Source: Silene noctiflora
Lineage: Eukaryota; Streptophyta; Magnoliopsida; Caryophyllales; Caryophyllaceae
NCBI GenBank assembly: GCA_009801015.1
Contig: VHZZ01000468.1
Location: 187,954-209,498 of the forward strand
Direction of reading: 5' to 3'
DNA length: 21,545 nucleotides
Of this stretch, positions 1-8,891 are shown in pieces. The notes under the pieces are model-generated. The model saw nothing but the letters and a program-made list of their open reading frames with translations, searched no databases and was not told where the DNA came from. How positions within the stretch are numbered: position 1 is the stretch's first letter; each line of letters opens with the position of its first letter. The position numbers were made by a program, and so were the translations under genes.

Positions 1-200
1 AGCTTAAAAAATCTAGCATTTTCACTAACTCAAACATTCTAACATCGTCATCAATAACAATATTCTACCAACAAGAATAACATATTATATGGCTACTATC
101 CTAGGGTCAATTAAGATAACGGCTTTTATCCTAAATCAATTAAACTAATTAAAAAAAATTAATTCAAAAGAGATTAAAAAATACCTAATTAACTAACGAA

Positions 201-260
201 GAGGAAGGAGAAAGAGGCGGCGTCAGGCGGCGGCGGCGGCGCGGTGGTGGTGGTGGTCAC
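201..260. repeat. GC-rich CGG/GGT simple repeat
   Basis: A CGG run passes into a GGT run in otherwise AT-rich DNA. It resembles the GC-rich leader of a plant exon on the minus strand, but no supported ORF is present. Confidence 0.5.
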
Positions 261-379
261 CGGAGGAAATGAGGGTGATGGTGGTGTCGGGTTTGGGAGG
301 TTAGGGTTAGGATTTAATTGATTTGGGGAAAATTATGTCAAAGGGTAGAGAGAAGTTGTCGCGTGTTTTTTTTATGTCG

Positions 380-870
380 GGAAAAATTCCTGACGGAAAT
401 TCCGTCAGGATTTGGTAAAAACACGGGTTCCTGACAGTTTTTCTGTAACACCTCTCTCAATTATGTGATATCTGACAGCATTTCAAAAGGAGTTACTGAC
501 GGAAAACTGTCAGTAAAAGTCAAAATATTGACTTTTACTGACGGAAAAACCGACAGTATTGACAATATTACTGACTGAAATTCCGTCAGATTGCCCTCTC
601 AATTATTTGAGTTTCAAGCATCATAGGAGAGGAGTTTCTGACGGAAATTCCGTCAGTAAAGTCAATGAGAAAATTGACTTTACTAACGGAATTTCCGTCA
701 GTAAATTTTATCGCCATTGACTTTGTCAACGCGCCAACACTTACTGACGGTTTTTGACGGAAATTCCGCCAGTAAGAGAATCCTGACGGAAAAGTCGTCA
801 GAATTCCGTCACTTTCCATTTTTTCCTTACGGACGTGTTTTTCCGTCAGGAAATCCGTCAGTTTCCCGTG
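380..870. repeat. CACTA subterminal palindromic repeat array
   Basis: More than a dozen copies or variants of TTCCGTCAG occur in both orientations, many paired head to head. A perfect 10-bp inverted repeat with a 1-base centre lies at 389-409, and similar pairs lie near 495-515 and 633-653. Longer foldbacks such as AGTCAA-TTGACT lie near 516-536 and 658-682. They would form strong hairpins. Confidence 0.85.
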
Positions 871-889
871 TTTTTTTTTTTTTGTAGTG

Positions 890-2654
890 AACCTCAGCTT
901 TGGCAGCATCAAGCTCAGCCTGCACCCGTGCCAAACTAGCCTTAACAGCAACCAGATCTCCTTGGGCAAAGCTAAGCTCAGACCTCATCTTATCAGAATC
1001 AGATGTCAAGATCAATTATGGCCACCAATGAGGTAGCCTATAAACATTGACAATGAAGGTTGTTGCACCCTGAAGAACAAGTAAAGTATTAGATATAATA
1101 AAAAAGAACACCCCATAATAAGAAATAATAAAACCATAGTAAGATAAGTACCTCCTGCATAGACCCATGGGCGTTTACCAAGAGACCAACGACATGATCC
1201 GTCGCAGCAACAGCCTTGGTGAAAGTCTCAATGGGGTCCATTAACAGCATTGAAGCAGAGTTGGAAGCAGCATGATTTTTTTCCTTCTCCCTGGCAGCAT
1301 CTAAATTAGCCATCTTGGCCTTAACCTCCCTAACAAGGGTAGGAATGTCAGCCTCCTTCTATTTCCTCTTTTGGGCTGCTGAACTTACTGGGGCAGGAAC
1401 AACCGGAGTATCAGGAGCAGCAGATGTAGCAGGCGGATCAGTCAAGTCAATAACAGCATCAGTCCCACCACTACTGTGGGAACCCTCTTCCTTGACTCTG
1501 GCAAGCCTGGCATTAAGATCTGTCATGCCATTCCTGGCAAGCCTGGTGGATGATCTAGTAGCTACAACATGAGACACTATATTAGCAATAAAGACAGCTT
1601 GTCATGAGAAAGAAAAATCGATAATGAAAAAGAAAAGAAGTATGCAACATGGCATCTTACTGCCATAAACTAAGGCACCAATAGCTTTAACAGGCCTGGG
1701 CACCTTGGGAGCACCTTCAGCCTTTAGGAAACGAGGAAAACAATCCGCCCCACAGCAAAACGGCCACGTCCTCTCAGTGGCAGGAATAACAAGAAAAGCA
1801 GTAACCTTTTCAGAAGGATACTCAATGTTGGGTATCCAATCATCCACTGCAAATATAAGGTACACTTTATTTAACTATTAAGGTTTTATTTCAATCTAAC
1901 AATGTGTTTACAGGAGAAAAGAAGGAAAAAAGTAAGTACGCCTACTAGCAACACAGGCTTCATAGTTCAGATACGCCAGTTCAGGACCAATAGAATTAGT
2001 CCTGATAAACATATACCCGGCATCCCAATTTTTGTCATAGCCAATGTCCAGATTACTGATTAAGGGAGTGGTTGACGGCCTGGACTTGAAACCAATCCTT
2101 CCTAGACTATTAGTCCTCAGAGAATAGCAGGCCTTCAAATCCTTCAAGGAGAAAGTCAAATTATGCTTGTGGCATAAAAATTCAATAGAATAGACTACCT
2201 TCCAGATCATCGGCATAAGTTGGTAAGGAGGAACTCCGATGTCCTTGATTACTTCAATCATCAAAGGAGAGAGAGGAAGCTTAAAACTAGCCCTGAACGC
2301 CCAGTCATGGATGCAGAACCAACCAGGGCAGGACCAGTCGGCCCTAATCGGAGAATCCTCATGGATCCAAACTTCGACATCAGCAGGGATGATGCCCTTC
2401 TCCTTCAAATATTTCTCAAACTTGGGTTTGAGACGATTAGGGAAGGACTGTTGATCGTTCAAAGCCTTGGTAGGCTTAAACTCGAAATTCTTGTAAAAGA
2501 TTGATACCATCTCAAGAGAAGGAGCAGAAGGGTTTTTTGAAGAAGATGATTGATTTTCTGAAGATATTGGTTGATTCTCCGAGATAGTTTCGGCAGGAGT
2601 TGCACCAGGAGTCACGGCGCCCCTAGTTGATTTTTTTTTCCAACCATGGTTCAA
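890..2654 (-). pseudogene. Antisense accessory ORF of a Tat-type gypsy retrotransposon (putative gypsy-type transposon domain, pfam04195-like), decayed
   Basis: The first exon (about 2654-1940) encodes the conserved core, with WIHEDSPIRADWSCPGWFCI, KLPLSPLMIEVIKDIGVPP and QLMPMIWKVV. This resembles the plant 'putative gypsy-type transposon' family. Further exons appear at about 1846-1661 (acceptor TTTGCAG; DDWIPNIEYPSEKV), about 1577-1152 and about 1065-890. The last encodes a coiled coil (SLARVQAELDAAKAE). An in-frame TAG at about 1357-1359 breaks the third exon, and the CACTA element cuts off the 3' part at 889. The ORF runs opposite to the LTR downstream of it, as known for extra antisense ORFs between pol and the 3' LTR in Tat-lineage elements. 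Function is unknown. Confidence 0.7.
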
Positions 2655-2986
2655 TATTTCTGGAGATTTTTGAGGGGTTAAAGCAGGAAGATGAAGATCG
2701 AAGAAGCAAGGAAGTTTTTACAGAGCAACGATCGATTTTTGGTTGAAGGGTAGTTGGAAAAGTGAAAGTTAATTTATAGACGGTGAAAACTAGGGTTTTA
2801 ACTGCAAGTGGCAGTGTAATTATTGAAAAGGCGGTAGTAAATAACCACTTGTCGCATTACAACTGCATCTAGCCGTTGTGAAAATGATTGGGCTTCATTT
2901 AAACGGTCATAAATCAGTTCCTTAAGTTGAAGGTTATCTCCTCATTACTGGCCTGACCCAGCGATAATGAGGAGATAAGGGGCAAT
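2655..2986 (+). other. Retrotransposon region between antisense ORF and 3' LTR, with hairpin and polypurine tract
   Basis: No ORF. It presumably carries the promoter of the antisense ORF. At its end, TTATCTCCTCATTA (2934-2947) and its exact reverse complement (2965-2978) form a 14-bp stem with a 17-base loop. The purine-rich GAGGAGATAAGGGG (2969-2982) directly before the LTR fits the polypurine tract that primes plus-strand synthesis. Confidence 0.7.
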
Positions 2987-3672
2987 TGTTAGGCCTGGAT
3001 TCTCCACTGATATTTCAGGGTAACTTCCTAACTTGACCTGGTTATCAGAGTACAAAAAAGGCCAGGGTAGATCAAGAATGGCGCTAGGCAAAGAGAGGAA
3101 ATTAGTCGAATATAAGGACAATATTTGACAATGTCTAAGATAATTCTACAAGGATATTTTCAGTATTATTAGGCCAATTAAAGAGCATTAATGGAGGAGA
3201 TTATCTCATAAAGATTCTGCAATTAAGTGAGTAATTAAGCTTGTGGAAGGGCAATTAATGGCGTCATTAATAGAAATATTACACATAATGGTGATGATTA
3301 TGGGACCGTTCAAGTCGAGCTATAAAAGGAAGCTGACAAGATCATTTCAAGGCATCACAACACGTTGCAACATAATCACATATTAATCAACCTATAATAC
3401 AGTGATACTTAGATAAAATACATGCTATTGTGCTCGTTATATTGAAACTCTCAACATACATGGTAAAATCCTCTCCTGGCTTGGTGCCTGTGGTTTGTTC
3501 CCATTCAAGGGTTTTCCACGTACAAAATGGTTTGTCTTATTACTTAATTTATTCGCTTTACATTTAATATTTCTTAGTCTGTCAAACATTCAGTACAGAT
3601 TATTAGAGCTAGTTGACCCTGTCAGACATAACCCTGACCTGATTTAGCTTTGTGCAAAATCCATACAGAACA
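2987..3672 (+). mobile_element. 3' LTR of the Tat-type gypsy element
   Basis: It starts with TGTTAGGCC just after the polypurine tract and ends in CAGAACA, giving TG...CA ends over 686 bp. A TATA box (TATAAAAGG) at 3321 follows a GACCGTTCAAG-type promoter segment, so the R region would start near 3350. The right border is supported by the neighbouring minus-strand protease frame, which is readable down to about 3673 and lost after it. The 5' LTR and pol lie outside the window. Confidence 0.75.
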
Positions 3673-4963
3673 GTTTCTAACCATTGTATGCCCAACATTG
3701 CATCACAACTTCCCAAGGGTATTACATAAAAATTTGCCTCAAAATCAGTATTCCTAATTTTCCATTTGAGCCTATGAATAATATGGGAAGTTATAAACCT
3801 GCTCCATTGGCCACTGCAATGTTAAAGCTAGGAATGTATTCCATCTGTAAGCCCAACCTCCTGGCTACACCTCCATCAAGGAAGTTATATAATTTGTCAC
3901 TGTCTATAAGGATACTCAATGTTTTTCTCCCAATCTGTCCAAGGATTATCATTGTTTGACAGTGGAATTTTCCTGCACCAGCCAAGGCTTGAATAGAGAT
4001 TTGTGCAATCTGAGGTTCATCCTCTTCCTCAAGCTCCCTAATCTCTTCCTCCTCCTCCTCCTCCTCCTCCACTTTTGTTCCAACACGAAAAGTTGCCTTT
4101 TGTTTTTGCACACATGTTGAGTTGTAAACCTCTCATCACAGTAAAAACACAAGCCTTTAGCCTTCTTTTCCTCCATCTCAACATTAAACGGCCTATACTT
4201 TGGCGGTGGTTTCAGGTCTGTTAGTTTATTAAAAGGTTTTTTTGTATGGAATAAAAGGTGGTTTTGGTAACTGAGTGGTTTTTGTAGGAGATGGTAACAA
4301 GGGTGATTTAGAAGAGTTATGATAAGAGAGGTTGTTTTTATATGTAGGTTTAAATTATAAAGAAAGGGTTGTTTCCTGCAATTTTGCTAACCCATATGCT
4401 TCAGGGATTGTTTTAGGCTTTAGCATCTTCACCATCACAGTTATGTTATCAGCTAGACCATTAAGAAAACAACTCAAGGCATAATCAGGTTGTAAATCAA
4501 GTTTACTGAGTAAAATATCAAAAGCATCATGATAACTTTGCACATAACCATACTGTTTTAGTACCAACATCTCAGTCATAGGATCCTTATGTTCATTCCG
4601 AAACTTAGCCTTAATAGCCTCCTTTTACTCTTCCCATCCTAAGGGGGTGGTACAAGTCTTGTTTTTATTAAAAGCTTGGTACCAAGCCAAAGCCTTAGGT
4701 TCTAAATGCATTCCAGCATAAGTTACCTTCATGATAGTATCCACTTCAGTCACAGAAAAGAACTGAGTGTATTTAAACACCCAATCCTCAATCAATACCG
4801 TACCATTAACGGTTGGAAACTTAATGATGGGAGATCTTACCATAGAGTTAAGGTCATTGAAGTTCTTCTGGACTGTAAGGATAAAGTTGAGAGTGTCTTA
4901 CCAAAGTTGCTACCTGATCCCTAAGTTGTTGGACCTCCTCCTTAATTTCCTGATCTCCCATGA
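3673..4963 (-). pseudogene. gag-protease remnant of a Ty3/gypsy (chromovirus-like) retrotransposon
   Basis: Pieces in several frames, in retroelement order on the minus strand. An ATG at 4963-4961 opens a short gag N-terminus (MGDQEIKEEVQQLRDQV). Then comes a gag core with EDWVFKYTQFFSV and LEPKALAWYQAF (about 4843-4625), a second gag block (about 4579-4355), a zinc knuckle CFYCDERFTTQHVC (about 4150-4105), a Glu-rich tract coded by GAG/GAA repeats, and an aspartic protease segment. The protease active site reads LIDSD where DSG or DTG is expected, so it is dead. The C-terminal block IPLGSCDAMLGIQWL runs into the border at 3673. Frameshifts and stops separate the pieces. Confidence 0.8.
4044..4070. 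repeat. (TCC)n microsatellite within retroelement remnant
   Basis: Nine TCC/CTC units encode a poly-Glu run on the minus strand, between the zinc knuckle and the protease. Confidence 0.85.
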
Positions 4964-5100
4964 CGGTTTTTCTCTTTGTTGTTTATGCTTTAGAAATTTT
5001 TGTATTTTTTGGATAAAGATAAAAAAAAAAGAGTTAAATATTTTTGTTTTTTTTTAGGATTTTTTCTCAAGTTTTCTCTAATTTTTGGTGATGGTTTGTT

Positions 5101-5118
5101 AGCACGCTCTGATAACCA
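5101..5118 (-). other. Primer-binding site, initiator-tRNA-Met type
   Basis: On the minus strand TGGTTATCAGAGCG lies two bases after the LTR end. It matches TGGTATCAGAGC, the usual plant site complementary to tRNA-iMet, with one inserted T. It fixes the orientation of the minus-strand element and the inner border of its 5' LTR. Confidence 0.8.
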
Positions 5119-5120
5119 AA

Positions 5121-5643
5121 TGATGTTACTTGCACTATTTATAATGAAATACGATAAAGAAATGTAAAGTACTGGTAAATTGATGATGTAATTCTGAGAA
5201 AATATGAATAAAGTTGATCAATTTAGGGCAATTGATAAGCTTTACTAACAAAGGCAGAAATGAAGCAATGAAAATAGAAAGGTTGCTTGGTTTCTATCCC
5301 AAAATAAACATTTAGAGAACTAAGACAACGAAATAGGATTTTCATTCATAATATCCATTGATTACATACTTAGCTACTTATACTGCATAATTAACCAGCT
5401 AATGCATAGTATTCCATAACTAATTGTCATAAGAAGACAAATGTGAAGTGTTGGTACCATGTGTTCCAACATCGATAATCTTATCCTCAGCTGGTTAAAG
5501 ATTCCTTAGTGATTAATCTTTGATGACTCACCCTTCCCTCATAGTTATTCATGTGATTAGTTTCCTTGATCATCAAGTCTAATATTCCCTCCTCTTTTGA
5601 ATTCTCATACGCGCCAATGGCTGATTCTTTGTGAATTGCATCA
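5121..5643 (-). mobile_element. 5' LTR of the minus-strand gypsy element
   Basis: The inner end is firm: ...AACATCA next to the primer-binding site. The outer end is proposed at 5643 because the minus strand there starts TGATGCAATTC, giving TGATG...CATCA ends over 523 bp. A weak TATA-like GTATAAGT lies near 5388. No second LTR copy is in the window, so the outer border is tentative. Confidence 0.5.
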
Positions 5644-5991
5644 TATTTCAACCATACTCACACATACAAGTCATACAGTTAACATCGTCTAGCAAAGTGT
5701 ATGCTCCAACCAGGGACGGAACTAGCCCTCTTTTACTAGGGTTATAGCCTTAGATAATTTTGGAAGAAATATAATTTAGTAGCGCATAAAGAAAGTATAA
5801 TGCATTGGGTTTGGTGGTAAATCTTTATGTCATTTAAAGGTTAAACTAACTAGTTGATCTGTTGTTCGAATCACAACGCAGCAAATTTTCTTAGATTTTG
5901 GGTTTACTTGTCACGTGGGCCACCCATCACATTTAATTCCAAGAATCTTGCATTTGTATTTGTTGTACTCTATGTTTTGCCTAATTTTTTT
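5644..5991. other. Intergenic repeat-like DNA with orphan hAT-like terminus and tRNA-like block
   Basis: CAGGGACGGAACTAG at 5711-5725 resembles terminal repeats of Tip100-type hAT elements (CAGGGGCGGAG-like). A stretch at about 5804-5880 has a B-box-like TGTTCGAATCAC (near 5863-5874) and a weak A-box-like TTTGGTGGTAA (near 5809), as in tRNA-derived sequence. No matching right terminus was found nearby. The plus-strand frame at 5854-6084 crosses a transposon border and is not a gene. Confidence 0.4.
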
Positions 5992-6770
5992 CGTAGTTGC
6001 TTTTTCATGGACAATAATTACTCTTTCATAGACTTTTTGTCATTACTTTTCCATATGTTACCCTCCTTCGAAAAACAAATTTAACAAACTCTCTAATTCT
6101 TTTCTTTACAAAATTAATCAAATCCGTCAAATTATTCAATTTTGAAGGCTAGTTCTCATAATGATCAAGTAATGATTCTAAATTATTAACTATGCATCAA
6201 TAATATTAAATTAGGGAAATTTAATTTAAGTTAATGAAATTAGGGTTTATAAAAATTAGTGTTAATGAGGATTAGGATGGATGGATGAATGCCTGAATGG
6301 TAGAGGAGGGGGTAGATTGGTCGAAAGACCATTTTGGCTGCTGAACAATTTAATGACTGATGCATCTTGATATTTTCAACATCTTGATTATTATTATACT
6401 TTGTCTAGATCTGACATCACCTCTTCGCTTTGTGTTCTTCCTTTTTTACAATATTTTTCATGGTGCAAACGATGGGGGTATATTGACAGTAGAATGAAAT
6501 GCAGGAACACGAAACGAAAGGGACGTTGAGTCGATCTGTCCGACAAGTGAACGGACATCCAGGGGAGGGGGCCGATTTGGGCGGCAGGGGAGGCTGGTGC
6601 GTGGTGGTTGTACTATGGTGGTGGTTGATTGGCGGTAGTTGGCGCAAGTAATTTGAGAGGATTTATTGGATTGGAACAAAAATGCTAAATGAGAGTGTAA
6701 AAATGAAAGGGGTAAAATGGTCATTCATGTACATGATTAAGTAAATCATGTACATGAAAGAGCACCACCC
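5992..6770. mobile_element. Mutator-like non-autonomous element (copy A)
   Basis: The left end begins CGTAGTTGCTTTTTCATGG; the right end, reverse complemented, begins GGGTGGTGCTCTTTCATGTA. Both match the ends of the intronic copy at 16511-17226 over about 50-100 bases, although the interiors differ. The flanks AATTTTTTT (5983-5991) and ATTTTTTTT (6771-6779) fit a 9-bp target duplication with one mismatch. It is 779 bp long with no transposase. A G-rich segment at about 6535-6645 could be captured sequence. Confidence 0.8.
6724..6758. repeat. Perfect hairpin inside a Mutator-like terminal repeat
   Basis: TTCATGTACATGATT (6724-6738) and its exact reverse complement (6744-6758) are separated by five bases. 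The same foldback occurs in weaker form in the intronic copy near 16523-16553. Confidence 0.9.
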
Positions 6771-6780
6771 ATTTTTTTTA

Positions 6781-7901
6781 GGGTCCTAATTTTCGCAGTA
6801 CACATTTTACTCAACACAATACACTGTTGACAATTTTACCCCTTCCATTTCTCATCCCATTTTCCCTATCTAACTCCTCTCTCTAATATTTTCACTCTAA
6901 CGTCAACATACTAATTTATACTCCCTCCAATTCGGTATTTTCTTCCCTTTCAAGTGGGCACAAAGATTAAGGGAGGGATTATTATATTGATAAAGGAAAA
7001 TGTGGGGTTGGGGGATTGTAGAGGGATAGTAGTAATTAGGATTAAAATAAGATAAAAAGAATTGGTGGGGTTTGATGATAGGAGAGAGGGATGAATAAAA
7101 TAAGAGTAAATTGTTGCCAAAAATAGAAAGGGGAAGAAAACCTGAATAATCCGTTTTAGGAAATAGGGAAGAAAATATAGAATAGGAGGGAGTGTTAATT
7201 GATCTCAATTATTTCTCAAATATTAAATTTTATCGGTTTGCATATGTTGTCGGCCGCCGGTGGTGGTGGTGGTGCCTGGTGCGACAGCGGCGTGGCGGGG
7301 CAACGGCGGCATAGTCGCCGAGATTCATTTCACTGAAAACCCAGTAAAATTATGTCATTAGACATGAAGTTAAAACCTAATCTTAGTTCAAGATCATAAA
7401 TTGCTCAAAATAATTGGGGGAATAAACTCTAAATCAAAGAAGGGGAAAAAGAGGATACCTCAAGAGGGTTTGATCCCATGAAAGCCATCAAAGTAAAAGG
7501 GATTGAAAGACAGATAGATGAAATTTCAGAAATATCAAATTGAAACAAATTAGGGATTGAAATTATTAAGAAGCTTTCCCGCAAATCACTACCACGTATA
7601 TTGGAGAAGAAAAGAGGGAAAGTTTGGTACTTTCATCGTTACTATTTTTTATACCCATTAATTAATTTACACCCTAAACCCTAATTAAAAAAAAACTAAA
7701 TTACAATTACAAAAAATATTAAAATTAATAAGTAATATAGGATTAACGAATTAATTATTAGAAGATGGTTAAGGTTTCAGTATTAGAGAGAAGGGAGAGA
7801 GAATTAGGTTTAATGTTTTTTTGGTGAAGGGCAAACAAATGGAAAGTTTGGTACAATAAGTACTGTATTGAGTAAAAAACGTACTGCGAAAATAAATACC
7901 G
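6781..7901. mobile_element. Mutator-like non-autonomous element (copy C)
   Basis: The ends are inverted repeats: left GGGTCCTAATTTTCGCAGTA and, reverse complemented, right CGGTATTTATTTTCGCAGTA. Both continue with TTTACTCAA and a roughly shared block to about base 60. Flanks TTTTTTTTA (6772-6780) and TTTTTTTAA (7902-7910) fit a 9-bp duplication with one mismatch. Its left end aligns without gaps to the right end of copy A (GTACA at 18-22, TTTAC at 26-30, TTTTACCCCTT at 54-64). It is 1121 bp with no transposase, and has a GC-rich core at about 7250-7320. Confidence 0.8.
7249..7320. repeat. GC-rich GGT/CGG segment in copy C
   Basis: A GGTGGTGGT run flanked by CGGC/GCGG motifs in an AT-rich element. 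It could be a captured exon fragment (Pack-MULE style) or a simple repeat. No supported ORF. Confidence 0.5.
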
Positions 7902-7926
7902 TTTTTTTAAATAAAACCTTCATTAT

Positions 7927-8171
7927 CAGCGGCGGAATGAGAATTTGAAGTTAAATGGAGTCAAAGACTTTCAACGGGCGGGCGAGTAATGCTATATGAT
8001 AAACTCAAAATAATTCTGAAATTCCGACTACAATTTCGAAATTTACAAATAACTACGGACCAAAGAAGTGGGTCCCCTTACTAGCCCCCAACAACTCATT
8101 TCGAATATCCTTTTTTTTTATTACGGTTATATATCTAGCCCTAGTAGTAACTAATTCCTGGTTCCGCCCTA
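7927..8171. mobile_element. Candidate short hAT-like element
   Basis: CAGCGGCGGAATGAGAATT at 7927-7945 is partly mirrored by the reverse complement of 8171-8152, which begins TAGGGCGGAACCAGGAATT. The motif resembles Tip100-type hAT ends. The 8-bp flanks TTCATTAT and (shifted one base) TCCAACAT match at only 5 of 8 positions, so the target duplication is weak. About 245 bp, no ORF. Confidence 0.4.
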
Positions 8172-8891
8172 ACTCCAACATCCCAAGTTTAGCGATGGAC
8201 TGCTCTACATCTTTTTTTGCCAGCGTCATCTTTTTTTTTTCCCGAAAAGGTTAAGCTAAATGTACGGTTTTGCTAAACTTGTCAACCCAAGGATCCTTTT
8301 CGAATCAATTCAATACTGAATAAAAGTAACAATCTCGCTAATATACTACTTAATCTGAATTCGTCTATAAATACCGCGCATTCATTGCGCGGGATCTAAA
8401 CTAGTTCTGAATAAAGTAATAACAATCATAGCAATCTCCTTCGGCGCCTAATGCCTAATGGTGCATTAAACAAAGTTAACTCCTCGCGAAATATACTATC
8501 TGGATTCAAGGACTGTTCAAGTAATAAGATAAATCATGTATTAGCATTCTTATTGTATGTCGTTGTGGTAATATTGAGATGAAATGTTACTATCATTACA
8601 GCATCCGGTCTCACGTGAGAACGCTCCTCACACCACCACATACCCACGTGATCACATGATCACAACCAAATACCAATACTTCATTACTTCATCACATGAT
8701 GTGTACTCAATATATGCAACAATTCGCTATGCTTTCGGGCTACAATTTCACCCTTTTAAACTCACAAGAATACGAGTCTTTTGCTCAAATCAAGGAGTGA
8801 ATGGCTCCCCTTTCTGTCAACTTACCTGGCATTACAAAAACCACCAGATGACTTGCAAAAACCCAAAACAATGACCGTCGACACTTCCAAC
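8172..8891. other. Region downstream of FAB1, including presumed 3' UTR
   Basis: The kinase gene stops at 8892, so its 3' UTR and polyadenylation lie here on the minus strand. No perfect AATAAA was identified with confidence; CAATAAG near 8545-8551 is a possible weak signal. The stretch also holds T tracts near 8211 and 8231, a Helitron-like terminus near 8404 and a degenerate direct repeat (about 8317-8517). The plus-strand frame at 8584-8874 has no recognisable similarity. Confidence 0.5.
8373..8404 (+). mobile_element. Helitron-like 3' terminus
   Basis: CCGCGCA and TGCGCGG form a 7-bp GC-rich stem around a TTCAT loop. It is followed by GATCTAAA and then CTAG before a T. A short hairpin just before CTRR at an A/T insertion site is the Helitron 3' signature. 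A possible 5' end, TCTCGC after an A near 8334, would make a very short derivative and is speculative. Confidence 0.5.

Larger units (their letters stand above)
1..889. mobile_element. CACTA (En/Spm) transposon, right end; left end outside the window
   Basis: Bases 884-889 (GTAGTG) form the terminus; read from the right it begins CACTACAAAAAA, the CACTA signature. From about 380 to 870 the sequence is filled with TTCCGTCAG/CTGACGGAA motifs in both orientations, the subterminal arrays bound by the transposase in this superfamily. No matching CACTAC left end occurs before base 380, so the element probably continues beyond base 1. Bases 1-370 contain no clear gene; a GC-rich CGG/GGT run at about 210-260 could be captured gene sequence. 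The 3-bp duplication cannot be tested without the left end. Confidence 0.75.

Noticed and set aside
380-870. Regular repeats that could suggest a CRISPR-like array
   Set aside because: The repeats are palindromic, unevenly spaced, in both orientations, and next to a CACTA terminus in plant DNA.
1315-1572. Plus-strand 85-residue open frame
   Set aside because: Shadow of the minus-strand accessory ORF exon; low-complexity composition and no family resemblance.
3677-3683. CTAACCA as an alternative right border of the LTR (end at 3683)
   Set aside because: The minus-strand protease frame GIQWLET is still readable through these bases, so they belong to the older element; the border at 3672 fits better.
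6458-6724. Minus-strand frames in the G-rich part of copy A
   Set aside because: Low-complexity His/Thr/Pro-rich translation with no start context or similarity; more likely repeat or captured DNA.
8584-8874. Plus-strand 96-residue frame downstream of FAB1
   Set aside because: No recognisable domain, and it overlaps the presumed 3' UTR of the kinase gene.
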